Below the pieces are notes generated by a model that was given only the letters and a program-made list of their open reading frames with translations, was not told where the DNA came from and ran no database searches. From positions 2,728,001-2,792,000 of the forward strand of contig CM070911.1 of NCBI GenBank assembly GCA_036417435.1: 64,000 nucleotides of DNA, given 5' to 3'. Source of the DNA: Inia geoffrensis (lineage: Eukaryota; Chordata; Mammalia; Artiodactyla; Iniidae). Below are positions 23,945-35,649 of the stretch, piece by piece; positions within the stretch are counted from its first letter, which is position 1, and every line of letters begins with the position of its first letter. Position numbers and translations under genes: made by a program.

Positions 23945-26240
23945 TGGAAAATGCAGTGTTATGTATCCACCATTACAATAGCGAACAGATATTTCAATGC
24001 CCTAAAATACTCCCTATACTTCATCCATTCAACTCTCCCTACCCACAAAACCTTGGCAACCACTGATCTTTTCATCATCTCTATATTTTTGCTTTCTTCA
24101 GAATTCCATATAGATGGAATCATACATATGCAATCATAGACTAGCTGCTTTTTCTTTGAAATATACATATAAGATTTACCCATATCATGTGTCCTGATAG
24201 TTCATCTCTCTTTATTGCTAAATAATGCTTTCTTGTAAGACTGTACCAGAGTGGGTTTATTCATTCACTTATTTTAGAATATTTCAGTTGCTTCCAGTTT
24301 GGGGCAATCATAAGGTTGCTGTAAGCATTCATGTGCATGGTGTTGTTTGGACATACAAGTTTTCAATCCAGTTGGTAAATACCTAGAAGTGTGATTGTTG
24401 GATTGTATGGTAAGACTATGTTTAGCTTTGTAAAAATCTGCCAAAATTGTCTTCCAAAATGGTTGGACCTTTTAGCATTCCCACCAACAATAAATTAGAA
24501 TGCATGTTACTCTGCTTTCATACCAGCAATTGGTATTGTCATATTTCTTTATTTTTTGGATTTTAAACTTGCTAATAGATATGTAGTGCTCTCTTATTAT
24601 CCTTTTAATTTGTTATTGTTTTAATTTCTAATGACAAATGATGTTAAACATAGTTTCCTATGCTTATTTGTCATCTGTATATTTTCTTTGTTCAGATTTT
24701 TGCCCACTTTTAATTGAATTTTTGAGTTTTCATTATTAAATTTTATTATCGTTGTTATTTTTAGAACACTTTGTATATTTATAAACAAGACCTTTATCAA
24801 ATATCCATTTTACAAACATTTTCTTCCATTCTGAGGCTTGCCTTTTCATTCTCTAAATGATGTCTTCCCCTGAATAGAAGTTTTTAATCCAGATTATCAA
24901 TTTTTTTTTAATGGATCTTGATTTTGGTGTTGTATGTAAAAACCCATCACCAAACTCAAATTCACATATACTTTCTTCTATGTTTTTTTCTAAAAGTTTT
25001 ATAGTTTTACATTTGTTCTCTGCTCCATTTTGAGTTAATTTTTGTTTAAGGTGGAGGTTTGTGTCTAGGTTTACTTTTGTATTCATGTGGCCATCCAAAC
25101 CTTCCATCACTGTTTGCTGAAAAGAGTATCCTTTCTCATCTGAATGCCTTTGCACTTTTGTCAAATATCATTTTCCTGAACTTCTCTGGGTCTATTTCTG
25201 GGCTCTACTTTCTGTTTAATGTGTCTGCCTATACATTTCCTCACCAACACCATACCCGTCTTGGTGGCTATAGAGTTAAAACAAGTCTTGAAATTGGGTT
25301 TGGAGAGTCCTCTACCAGTGCTCTTTCTCTTTAGTATTGTGTTGGCTATTCCAGGTCCTTTACTTTTCCATGTAAACTTTAGAATCAGTTTGTCAATAGC
25401 TACAAAATAAGTTACTAGGATTTCAACTGGGGTTCCCTAGAATCTACAGTGCAATTTGGGAGAAATTGACACCTTAACAGTATTGAATCTTCCAATCCAT
25501 GAACATAGAATATCTGTTTACTTAGATCTTCTTGTTTCTTTCATTAGTAATTTGTAGTTTTATGCATGCTGATGCTGTACATATTTTGTAAGATTTTTTA
25601 CCTAAGTATTTTATTATTTGATACTGTTGTAAGTTGTATTGATTTTTAAATTTCACATTTAAATGGTTCATTTTTGATCTATAGGAAAGTAATTGACTTT
25701 TGTATATTGGCAAGCACTGGTAGTGACACAAAACATCCATTCATTCTTCCTGATCTGAAGGGAAAAATATCCAGTCTCTCATCATTAAGTATGTTAACTG
25801 TAGGTTTTTGAATGTATTCTGTATCAAGTTGAGGACATTCTGTTTATTCTTAATTTGCTGAGAGTTTTTATGATGTTGACTTTTCTCAAATGCTTTTTTA
25901 TCCAGCAATTGAAATGCTCTTACAGTTTTTCTTCTTTAGCCTGTTGATATGGTGAATTACAACAATTGATTTTTTAAACATTGAGCCAGGCTTGCATACT
26001 TGAAGGAAATCTCACTTGCTAACATATAATTATTTTTTTATGTTGTTATATTGAATTTGACAATATTTTCTTGAGGAGTTTTGCATCAATAGTCATAAAA
26101 GTTAATGGTCTGTAGTTTTCTTTTCTTGTAATGACTTTGTCTGGTTTTTGTGATTAGCACAGAGCTGACCTCATGGACTGAGTGCAGAAGTGTTTCCTTT
26201 CTTTTATTTCTGGAGAATATGATAGAGTATTGGTTAAGGA
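23945..26240 (-). mobile_element. Ancient LINE-1 (L1M-type), antisense: 3' UTR and reverse-transcriptase part of ORF2
   Basis: Plus strand reads, in order, reverse-complement L1M 3' end (GGCAACCACTGATCTTTTCA at 24055; GGTAAATACCTAGAAGTG at 24376; CTTCCAAAATGGTTGGACC at 24451), the region before it (TTTTGAGTTAATTTTTGT at 25030; CTTCCAATCCATGAACATAG at 25488) and the RT domain (CTTTAGCCTGTTGATATGGT at 25934; GTCTGTAGTTTTCTTTTCTT at 26108). All frames are destroyed. The 3' part lies to the left, as expected for antisense, but the more 5' L1 piece at 22466-23480 lies further left, so the two pieces cannot be one undisturbed insertion. Confidence 0.82.
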
Positions 26241-26294
26241 TCAAAGAGAAATTTTTTTCATAATTTAAAAAAATTAGAATTTGGACGTGATAGA

Positions 26295-26425
26295 CTAGTG
26301 GTTCTTAACCCTAGCTCCATAGTGAATTGCTTGGGAAGGCTTTAAAAATACAGTAATGCTGAAGTTCCACCCCACACAGACAAATCCACATTTTTGGGGT
26401 GGATACTGGAAATTAATATATAATA
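26295..26425 (+). mobile_element. MER5A-like DNA transposon remnant (hAT-Charlie class)
   Basis: AGTGGTTCTTAACCCTAGCT at the left end, then TTGGGAAGGCTTTAAAAATA and the CCACCCCACAC stretch follow the MER5A order. The right end is diverged and runs into AT-rich DNA at 26410-26475. Confidence 0.65.
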
Positions 26426-26879
26426 TTTATATATATATCGTTATATATTATATTACATATAATATTTTAAAATAGCATCCCTATGAACATAAAGTCGAAT
26501 ACTCATTTTTAAATGTTGAACTGATTGCTCTTTAATTCTTAACCACAAATAGGATGCACTCTGTGACTTAAACAATTCCCAGTGAGCCCATGTAGAAGAT
26601 GCCAGGGTCAAGCAGATGGTGAGCGAGGCTGTCCCCACTGAGGACACTGTCTTTTGTATTTGCCTCTACTTCTTTGACCTGAAACTACCCCTATGTTTTA
26701 TGCCACAAGCTTTCTTCTCCGGCAAGAGATATCACTCTGGTATAAAAAGAGTTCCTTATGGATTGTATTCTTATGTCTTAATCTCTTAGTTCCAGGGAGG
26801 GTTGGGGGCAAAAGAGAAAGAGAGGCAGAAATAAAACGCTATTTTACATGCAACACTTTGTGCAGGCTTCATGCTCTTC

Positions 26880-27425
26880 CCTCCTGAGCCGCAGAGGTCG
26901 GGAGGCAGGATAAAGGGTGAATCACCCCGCACCCCTGGGGCGGACCTCACCCCGTGCTGCAGAGAGTGGTCCTGCTCCGCAGAGAGAATGCCCTCTGTGG
27001 GTTGATCACAGGGGAGACTCCTGCGGGCTCTGGCACATCCTGAAGACACTGTCAAGAGTCATCGACTCTGTTCCTGCTGCGCCGGGATCTCAGTCTTCTA
27101 TTTCTGGCTGTACCTTCTCCCTGATATTCCTCCCACATATTTTCTGGAGAGTGACAGGAGGTGCCCCAAATCCCCCAGAGTCCAGACGAGTTACACTGGG
27201 AAAGGCCTTTTGCCTGCCTTCTGCTGTTCATCCAACAGCACTTGCCGACCAGATGATCCAGCAAATGTTCAGGTTTGTGGTGATTGCTTTCGAAACTGTA
27301 TTTAGAGAAATTAATTTGAGGCTAAAATATTTTAAAGAATATCATATTTCCTTTCTATTTTTCATTCTTGTTATTTCATTCTTATTTCTTTGGGGTTTTT
27401 TCCCCCCTTTGGCTCTGTCATAAAA
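26880..27425 (+). other. GC-rich unique block with a 168-codon open frame, coding status doubtful
   Basis: The frame at 26917-27423 is one of the longest outside repeats. Its N-terminal two thirds come from a GC-rich, CpG-containing stretch (26880-27260), and the last ~26 residues are hydrophobic because the DNA turns T-rich. There is no signal peptide at the N-terminus, no known domain, and no upstream promoter or splice context that I can defend. The block itself could be part of a non-coding exon or simply unique DNA. Confidence 0.2.
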
Positions 27426-27954
27426 AATCAAAGTCTTATATGCTTAGGTTCAAAGGAACCCTGTTTTAAACACATATATTCCATCAGAAAGAAGGCTTCA
27501 GTTTCTTGTGAAAAGGAGTCACTAATAGTCCAGTGAGGATGCAGCCATCCCTGACAGCTGGTCCACCCTGGAGGAACATTGTGGATAAAGAGGTATCTTA
27601 ATACAGAGAATTATTTATGTCATAATAATTGCATTGGCCACTCACTGGATTTAGGATGGAATCATGAGATAGGCTTTTAGCAAACATTGTGTAATAAGGA
27701 TCTCTTTATTCCTGAAATACCCTTTCTTGATCTTTCCTGCTATTCTCAACCTTCACATTTCTTTTTTTTTCTTTTTAGAAAAGAATGTGAATTAGACCAT
27801 AGTGTTTGTCCCCTGATCTTGTCCAACAACAGTACAAAGTAATTTTTCCTCCAGTTATGCTTACCTCTATGAAAACACTTGTTATTTAATGCCAATGTTC
27901 AGTTGTGAACAGCAAATGTTCTGCTCTCGTTTGTTGAAGAAAAACACAGTATCT
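27426..27954. other. Unique DNA, nothing recognised
   Basis: No frame or repeat supported. Confidence 0.45.
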
Positions 27955-28325
27955 GTGCACATGACATTATTTAGACCCAGGTTCTTTGCAGATGCAATTA
28001 TTTAAGATGAGGTCATTGGGGTGGGCACTAATCCAACATGACTGCTGACCTTATAAAAGGGGGAAATTGGACACAGACGTACATACACACAGCGAGAACA
28101 CCATGTGGACATGAAGGCAGACACTTGGGCAAGTATATAAGATGAAAACACCAAAGATTGTTATCACACCACTAGAAGTCAGGGCACCTTTGAAGGGAGC
28201 ATAGCCCTGATGACACCTTGATCCCAGTCTTTAGGCCCTAGCACTATGAAACAATACATTTGTGTTGTTTAAGCCACTCAGTTTTTAGGATGTTGTTACA
28301 GCAGCCCTAGGAAATGAAAACACTC
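27955..28325 (+). mobile_element. MLT1-like solo LTR (ERVL-MaLR)
   Basis: Phrases in the MaLR LTR order: TTTGCAGATGCAATTATTTA, AGATGAGGTCATTGGGGTGG, CTAATCCAACATGACTG, CTTATAAAAGGGGGAAAT, GAACACCATGTGGACATGA, ACACCTTGATCCCAGTC, and TGTTGTTTAAGCCACTCAG with GCAGCCCTAGGAAA at the end. The 5' end is probably incomplete. These LTRs are fixed fossils of mammal-wide endogenous retrovirus-like elements. Confidence 0.82.
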
Positions 28326-28524
28326 TCCCAGCCTGGGATTTCATGACTCCCTGAGAAGGCATCTCTGTCAGGTAAAAAAATATTTTTCAAATCATGTTCA
28401 GAAAGAGAATATGTAACATTGGTTGACTTATCTCAGTCTAGATTTAAAACTTGTTTTATATATAAAGGGGATGGAATTCATTTTGTTTATCTTTGAATAC
28501 CAAGTACCCAGTATTTATCTATAT

Positions 28525-28870
28525 GAATGAGAAAGGACTTATATCCAAAATATATCAATAACTCCTATAAGTTGATAATAAAATACTATACTCCAATAAA
28601 ACAATGAACATGCATTTTGTATGTATTCCCAAGACAAATAGTAAGCTTATTAAAAGACATTCAACATCATTATTCATTGGGGAAATATAAGAAAATAAGA
28701 TGGATTACTGAATTATAGAGGAATGGTTAATGGACAAATCAGTGTTAAAGCAAATATAACACATGTTAATTACAGAATTCAGGTGGTGTGTGTGTAAGTT
28801 TTCACTGTATTGTTCTTCTAACATTCCTGTATGAGAGAAAATTTTCATAATATATATATTTTTAAAAGCA
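28525..28870 (+). mobile_element. L1M-type 3' end with internal deletion
   Basis: 28530-28690 matches the C-terminal ORF2 DNA (GGACTTATATCCAAAATATA, ACATTCAACATCATTATTCA), and 28775-28850 matches the L1M 3' terminus (CAGAATTCAGGTGGTGTG, GAAAATTTTCATAATA). The material between is shorter than in a full element. Confidence 0.72.
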
Positions 28871-30218
28871 ACCCCAATTTTGAGACATTAAAGTACCTCC
28901 ACAATTCTTTCTTGATACTAAACCCCATTACAAGTGAGACTAGTCATGTCACCTCATTTTGGGGAAATAGATGTAAGCAGACATCTCCAGGTGTGGCTTC
29001 CAGGATAAGATTTTTGAAAAGATATTTCAAATGGCCTGTTTCTTGACTCTGTTGTCCCTTCCCTTTCTTCATCTTATTTCCTCTTTTTCACTGGAATGAA
29101 AATAAGATGCCATGAGATGCTGCACAGTCTTGCAGTCCTGAGGAGAAAAGTCTCACTGGAAGTGTGGCAGAGCTGGCTACCAAAGGGGCCTCATTGCAGC
29201 TAATGCTGAGATGCCCATTCATCTTTTCATCTGACACAAGTAAGGTCTTATTGTTTTAAGGCTGCTTTCAGTTACCCAGAGTGAGGAGTGAAAATAGTAA
29301 ACCTAAATTTTGGAATTGGTGGAGGGGAGGAGATGGTTATGGGAATTAAGAACCCAACCATTGCAGTCTAGAAACTCTTGGGAAACTGGTCTGTTGTGCT
29401 CTGGACACTCACAACCAAGTGCCAACCAACTGGACTGTAAGGAGAAATGGCGGGAAGAATCCAGAATGTATGGCTTTGCTGGTTGCTTTCATCAGTAACG
29501 TCCTGCCATTGAAGAAGAAACTAGTGCTGAGAGTCCTAGTGCTCTTAATATTCAAGCAGAGACATGGAAGAAGACATTTCTACAGGAGGCATGCTCTCCC
29601 TGTAGTCTACAGGCTGTGTCCACTGAGACTGATTTTTCTGGGTTTTTTTTTTTTTTTTTTTAACTCTGTAGATTACAAGCATCAAATTAGAAAAACAGAA
29701 TTGATTTTAAGTAGGTGTGCATCCTTGCTTCAAAACCCAGGTGTATCCCAAAATGATGGCTGTATAAGCCAGTTACAGAAAAAATACACAAGTTTTTGGT
29801 TTAATTTTTCTCCACTCATTCCCAAATATACACATTTCTTATTTCTCAAGCCCAAAACAGATGATGAATTTCTTCTGAATACTTCTGGTTTCTCCTGAAT
29901 CCCAAGGAATATTTGAGATCTCCAGGCCTTTCTTGTCCCACTTGACTGCTCTTGACTGGTTTGACCCTTGGGAGGCTTAAGTGTTAGAGGCAGGAGAAGG
30001 AAGACACAGGCCCCTGTCCCTCTCTGCCGGCCTTGGGACAGCTCTGAAAGGCTGTGTCTCCTCCGAGGCTCTGGCAGGGCCAGATAGGCCAGCATGGCTG
30101 TGGTTCCCTCCCTTTATTCTCCAGCCTGGAGGGGAGCAGATTCTGTGGTCATTCCTTTGTGCTGCTGTGTCAGGCTTGTCTGGCTTCCTTGTCTTTCGAC
30201 ACCAGTGTCTTTCTTTAT
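28871..30218. other. Unique DNA, with a poly(T) run
   Basis: T19 tract at 29643-29661 without an identifiable SINE beside it. A GC-richer stretch at 29940-30210 carries overlapping open frames (29981-30220 plus, 29730-30095 minus) of no recognisable family. Confidence 0.4.
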
Positions 30219-30395
30219 AGGAAATTCTCTTGAGAGCAACACCCAGCTCTACCCACCACTAGTCCCTCCCATCAGGAAACTTGCACAAGACTCTTAGATA
30301 GCCTCATCCACCAGAGGGCAGACAGCAGAAGCAAGAAGGACTACAATTCTGCAGCCTGTGAAAGGAAAACCACATTCACAGAAAGAGAAACAAAA

Positions 30396-31349
30396 ATGAA
30401 AAGGAAGAGGACTTTGTACCAGATGAAGGAAAAAGATAAAACCCCAGAAAAACAACTAAATGAAGTGGACATAGGCAACCTTCCAGAAAAAGAATTCAGA
30501 ATAATGATAGTGAAGATGATCCAGGACTATTGGAAAAAGAATGGAAGCAAAGATCGAGAAGATGCAAGAAATGTTTAACAAAGACTTAGAAGAATTAAAG
30601 AACAAAAACCTAGAAGAATTAAAGAAAAAACACCTAGATGAATTAAAGAACAAACAAACAGAGATGAACAATACAATAACTGAAATGAAGTATACACTAG
30701 AAGGAATCAATAGCAGAATAACTGAGGCAGAAGAACAGATAAGTGACCTGGAAGACAGAATGGTGGAATTCACTACTGTGGAACAGAATAAAGAAAAAAG
30801 AATGAGAAAAAATGAAGAAAGCCTAAGAGACCTCTGGGAAAACATTAAACATGCCAACATTCACATTATAGCGGTCCCAAAAGGAGAAGAGAGAGAGAAA
30901 GGAGTGAGAAAATATTTGAAGAGATTACAGTTGAAAACTTCCCTAACATGGGAAAGGAAATAGCCACCCAAATCCAGGAAGTGCAGAGAGTTCCAGGCAG
31001 GATAAACCTAAGGAGAAACACACCAAGAAACATAGTAATCAAACTGACAAAAATTAAAGACAAAGAAAAATTATTGAAAGCAGCAAGGGAAAAATGACAA
31101 ATAACATACAAGGGAACTCCCATAAGGTTAACAGCTGATTTCTCAGCAGAAACTCTATAAGACAGAAGGAAGTGGTATGATATATTTAAAGTGATGAAAG
31201 GGAAGAACATACAATCAAGATTACTCTAGTTGGCAAGGATCTCACTCAGATTTGATGGAGAAATCAAAAGTTTTACAGACAAGCAAAAGCTAAGAGAATT
31301 TACCACCACCAAACCAGCTCTACAACAAATGCTAAAGGAACTTCTCTAA
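30396..31349 (+). pseudogene. L1 ORF1 pseudogene (RNA-binding chaperone protein)
   Basis: ORF1p coats L1 RNA as a trimer. The start at ATG 30396 gives an N-terminal basic segment (MKRKRTLYQMKEKDK). A frameshift between 30541 and 30578 moves into the frame that encodes the coiled coil (30541-30963), which has heptad-like Leu/Ile spacing and a triplicated LEELKNKN-type unit. The RRM-like and C-terminal domains continue back in the first frame to the TAA at 31347-31349, but that part holds stops at 31095-31097, 31158-31160 and 31227-31229. At least two frameshifts and three nonsense codons: non-functional. Confidence 0.88.
30587..30658 (+). repeat. 24-bp unit repeated three times inside the L1 ORF1 coiled coil
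   Basis: TAGAAGAATTAAAGAACAAA-type unit at 30587-30610, 30611-30634 and 30635-30658. Each unit encodes eight residues (roughly LEELKNKN, LEELKKKH, LDELKNKQ), so the repeat keeps the frame but shifts a seven-residue heptad by one residue per copy. Confidence 0.93.
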
Positions 31350-31407
31350 GTGGGAAACACAAGAGAAGAAAAAGACCTACAAAAACAAACCCATAACAAT
31401 TAAGAAA

Positions 31408-34400
31408 ATGGTAATAGGAACATACATACTGATAATTACCTAAACGTGAATGGATTAAATGCTCCAACCAAAAGACACGGGCTCACTGAATGCATACAAA
31501 AACAAGACCCATCTATATGCTGGTTACAAGAGACCCACTTCAGACTTAGGGACACATACAGACTGAAAGTGAGGGGATGGAAAAAGATATTCCATGCAAA
31601 TGGAAATCAAAATAAGGCTGAGTAGAATACTCACATCAGATACAATAGACTTTAAAATAAAGAATGTTATAAGAGACAATGAGGATACTACATAATGATC
31701 AAGGGATCAATCCAAGAAGAAGATATAACAATTACAATTATATATGCACCTAACATAGGAGCACTTCAATACATAAGGCAACTGCTAACAGCTATAAAAG
31801 AGGAAATCGACATTAACACAATAATAGTAGGGGGGGCTTCCCTGGTGGCGCAGTGGTTGAGAGTCTGCCTGCCGATGCAGGGGACATGGGTTTGTGCCCC
31901 AGTCTGGGAAGATCCCACATGCCACGGAGTGGCTGGGTCCATGAGCCATGGCTGCTGAGCATGCACACCCAGAGCCTGTGCTCCGCAGCAGGTGAGGCTG
32001 CAAGAGTGAGAGGCCCACATACCACACACACACACAAAAAATAGTGGAGGACTTTAACACCTCACTTACACCAATGGACAGATCATCCAGAAAGAATATT
32101 AATAAGGAAACACAAATTTTAAATGACACAATAGATGAGATAGATTTAATTGATATTTATAGGACATTCCAACCAAAACCAGGAGATTACACTTCTCAAA
32201 TATACAGGGTTCATTCTCCAGGATAGATCACATTTTGGGTCAAAAATCAACCCTTAGTAAATTTAAGAAAATTGAAATCATATCAAGCATCTTTTCCAAC
32301 CACAATGTTATGAGATTAGAAATCAATTACAGGGGAAAAAAACATAAAAAACACAAACACATAGAGGCTAAACAATGTTACTAAATAACAAAGAGATCAC
32401 TGAAGAAATCAAAGAGGAAATCAAAAAATACCTAGAGAAAAATTACAATGAAAACACGATGACCCAAAATCTATGGGATGCAGCAAAAGCAGTTTTAAGA
32501 GGGAAGTTTATAGCATTACAAGCTTACCTCAAGAAACAAGAAAAATCTCAAATAAACAACCTAACCTTAACCTAAAGGAACTAGAGAAAGAAGAACAAAC
32601 AAAACCCAAAGTTAGTAGAAGGAAAGAAATCATAAAGATCAGGGCAGAAATAAATGAAATAGAAACAAAGAAAGCAATAGCAAAAATCAATAAAATTAAA
32701 AGCTGGTTCTTTGAGAAGATAAAATTGATAAACCTTTAGCCAGACTCATCAAGAAAAAGAGAGAGAGGACTCAAATCAAACTAGAAATGAAAAGGAGAAG
32801 TTACAACAGACACCGCAGAAATACAGAGCATCATAAGAGACTACCACAAGCAACTCTATGTCAATAAAATGGAAAACCTGGAAGAAATGGACAAATTCTT
32901 AGAAAGGTATAACCTTTCAAGACTGAACCAGGAAGAAATAGAAAGTATGAATAGACCAACCACAAGTAATGAAATTGAAACTGTGATTAAAAATCTTCCA
33001 ACAAACAAAAGTCCAGGACCAGTTGGCCTCACAGGTGAATTCTAGAAAACATTTAGAGAAGAGCTAACACACATTCTTCTCAAACTCTTCCAAAAAATAG
33101 TAGAGGAAGGAACACTCTCAAACTCATTCTATGAGGCCAACATCACCTGATACCAAAACCAGACAAAGATACTACCAAAAAAAACATTACAGACCGATAT
33201 CACCAATGAATATAGATGCAAAAATCATCAACAAAATACTAGCAAACAGAATCCAACAACACATTAAAAGGATCATACACCATGATCAAGTGTGATTTAT
33301 CCCAGGAATGCAAGGATTCTTCAATATATGCAAATCAATCAATGTGATACACCATATTAACAAACTGAAGAATAAAAACAATATGATCATCTCAATAGAT
33401 GCAGAAAAAGCTTTTGACAAAATTCAGCACCAATTTATGATAAAAACTCTCCAGAAAATGGGTTGGAGGGAACCTACCTCAACATAATAAAGGCCATATA
33501 TGACAAACCCACAAAAAACATCATTCATTCTCAATGGTGAAAAACTGAAACCATTTCCTCTAAGATCAGGAAAAAGACAAGAATGTCCACTCTCGCCACT
33601 ATTATTTAACATAGTTTTGGAAGTTCTAGCCACGCAATCAGAGAAGAAAAAGAAATAGAAGGAATACAAACTGGAAAAGAAAAAGTAAAATGTCACTGTT
33701 TGCAGATGACTTGATACTATACATAGAGAATCCTAAAGATGCTACCAGAAAACTAGTAGAGCTAATCAATGAATTCGGTAAAGTTGCAGGATATGATGTT
33801 AATGCACAGAAATCTCTTGCATTCTTATATACTAACAACAAAAGATCAGAAAGAGAAATAATCCTATTCACCATAGCAACAAAAAGAATTAAATACCTAG
33901 GAATAAACCTACCTAAGGAGGTAAAAGACCTGTACTCAGAAAACTATAAGACATTGATGAAAAGAATCAAAGATGACACAAACAGATGGAGAGATATCCC
34001 ATGTTCTTGGATTGGAAGAATCAATACTGTGAAAATGAGTATACTACCCAAAACAATCTACAGATTCAATGCAATCCCTATCAAATTACCAGTGGCATGT
34101 TTTACAGAACTAGAACAAGAAATCTTAAAATTTGTATGGAGACAAAAAAGACACCGAATAGCCAAAGCAGTCTTGAGGGAAAAAAATGGAGCTGGAGGAA
34201 TCAGACTCCCTGACTTCAGACTATACTACGAAGCTACAGTAATCCAGAGAATCTGGTACTGGAACAAAAATAGAAATATAGATCAATGGAATAGGATAGA
34301 AAGCCCAGAGATAAAATCATGTGCCTATGGTCAACTAATCTATGAAAAAGGAGGCAAGGATATACAATGGAGAACAGACAACCTCTTCAATAAGTGGTGC

Positions 34401-35413
34401 TGGGAAAACTGGAGAGCTACATGTAAAGGAATGAAATTAGAATACTCCCTAACACCATACACAAAAATAAACTCAAAATGGATTAGAAAGAGACCTACAT
34501 GTAAGACCAGACACTATAAAACTCTTAGAGGAAAGCATAGGAAGAAGACTCTGTGACATAAATCACAGCAACATCTTTTTTGACCCACCTCCTAGAGTAA
34601 TGGAAATAAAAACAAAAATAAATGGGATCTAATGAAACTTAAAAGCTTTTGCAAAGCAAAGGAAACTACAAAGAAGACAAAAAGACAGCCCTCAGAATGG
34701 GACAAAGTATTTGCAAACAAATCAACGGACAAAGGATTACTCTCCAAAATATATAAACAGTTCATGCTGCTCAAAATTAAAAAAACAAACAACCCAATCC
34801 AAAAATGGCAGAAGACCTAAGTAGACATTTCTCCAAAGAAGACATACAGATGGACAAGAGGCACATGAAAAGTTGCTCAACATCACTAATTATTAGAGAA
34901 ATGCAAATCAAAACTACAATGAGGTATTACCTCACCCCAGGTAGAACGGGCACTATAAGAAAATCTACAAACAACAAATGCTGGAGAGGGTGTGGAGAAA
35001 AGAGAACCCTCTTGCACTGTTGGTGGGAATGTAAATTGATACAGCCACTATGGAGAAAAGTTTGGAGGTTCCTTAAAAAACTAAAAATAGAGTTAGCATA
35101 TGACCCAGCAATCCCACTACCTGGCACATACCCTGAGAAAACCATAATTCAAAAAGACACAGGCACCCCAATGTTCATTGCAGCACTCTCTACAATAGCC
35201 AGGTAATGGAAGCAACCTAAATGCCCATAGACAGATGAATGGATAAAGAAGATATGGTACATGTATACAATGGAATATTACTCAGACATAATAAGGAATG
35301 AAACTGGGTCATTTGTAGAGATGTGGATAGATCTAGAGACTGTCATACAGAGTGAAGTAAGTCAGAAAGAGAAAAACATATAATGTATATTAACGCATAT
35401 ATGTGGAACCTAG
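31408..35413 (+). pseudogene. L1 ORF2 pseudogene (endonuclease and reverse transcriptase), interrupted by a SINE
   Basis: The endonuclease motif QETHF, with its metal-binding Glu, is at 31527-31541. The RT active-site box FADD is intact at 33699-33710, inside the longest surviving open piece (33690-34556, 288 codons), which also holds the palm/thumb region. The C-terminal cysteine-containing segment is at 34805-35206. Damage: a frameshift just after the start (31440-31450), insertion of a ~206-bp SINE at 31834, further frameshifts (for example near 34550), and a TAA in 'gccaggtaatgg' at 35204-35206 before the terminal TAG at about 35411-35413. Non-functional despite an intact catalytic box. 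Confidence 0.92.
31834..32039 (+). mobile_element. CHR-type SINE, short form, nested in L1 ORF2
   Basis: Starts GGGCTTCCCTGGTGGCGCAG, carries the GGTTTGTGCCCC B-box-like segment, body 'gagccatggctgctgagcatg', and ends in ACACACACACACACAAAAAA. L1 sequence resumes directly (GTGGAGGACTTTAACACC). Imperfect TSD AATAGTAG at 31823-31830 and AATAGTGG at 32040-32047. The CA-rich tail is unusual for this family, where A or AAAT tails are the rule. Confidence 0.95.
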
Positions 35414-35637
35414 TAAAATGGTACAAATGAACCGGTTTGCAAGGCAGTAATAGAGACACAGATGTGTAGAGAACAAACATATGGACACCAAGGGGGAAAA
35501 GTGGGAGGGGGGTGGTGACGGGATAAATTGGGGGATTGGGATTGACATGTATACACTAATATGTATAAAATGCATAATTAATAAGAACCTGCTGTATAAA
35601 AATAAAATAAAATAAAATTCAAAAATTCAAAAAAAAA
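35414..35637 (+). other. L1 3' UTR, short form, with A-rich tail
   Basis: Collinear with 57245-57395 of the old L1 3' end (ACACAGATGTGTAGAGAACA, GGGATTGGGATTGACATGTA, TAATAAGAACCTGCTGTATA) but it goes into AATAAAATAAAATAAAA directly after CTGCTGTATA, where the older copy continues for another ~160 bp. AATAAA hexamers are present in the tail itself. Confidence 0.85.
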
Positions 35638-35649
35638 AGGAAATTCTCT

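Larger units (their letters stand above)
30231..35637 (+). mobile_element. Near-complete LINE-1 with 12-bp TSD, 5'-truncated in the 5' UTR, carrying a nested SINE
   Basis: Order: partial 5' UTR (30231-30395), ORF1 (30396-31349), a 58-bp spacer, ORF2 (31408-35413, interrupted by the SINE at 31834-32039), 3' UTR (35414-35605) and an A-rich tail (AATAAAATAAAATAAAA, then A9 ending at 35637). The flanks carry AGGAAATTCTCT exactly at 30219-30230 and 35638-35649. L1 moves by target-primed reverse transcription; the TSD and tail show that this copy arrived that way. Both ORFs are broken, so it is not autonomous now. It is younger than the antisense L1M copies but older than the SINE inside it. Confidence 0.96.

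Noticed and set aside
29419..29898. 159-codon frame
   Set aside because: It crosses a T19 run and unique AT-rich DNA, has no domain and is overlapped by an opposite frame of similar length.
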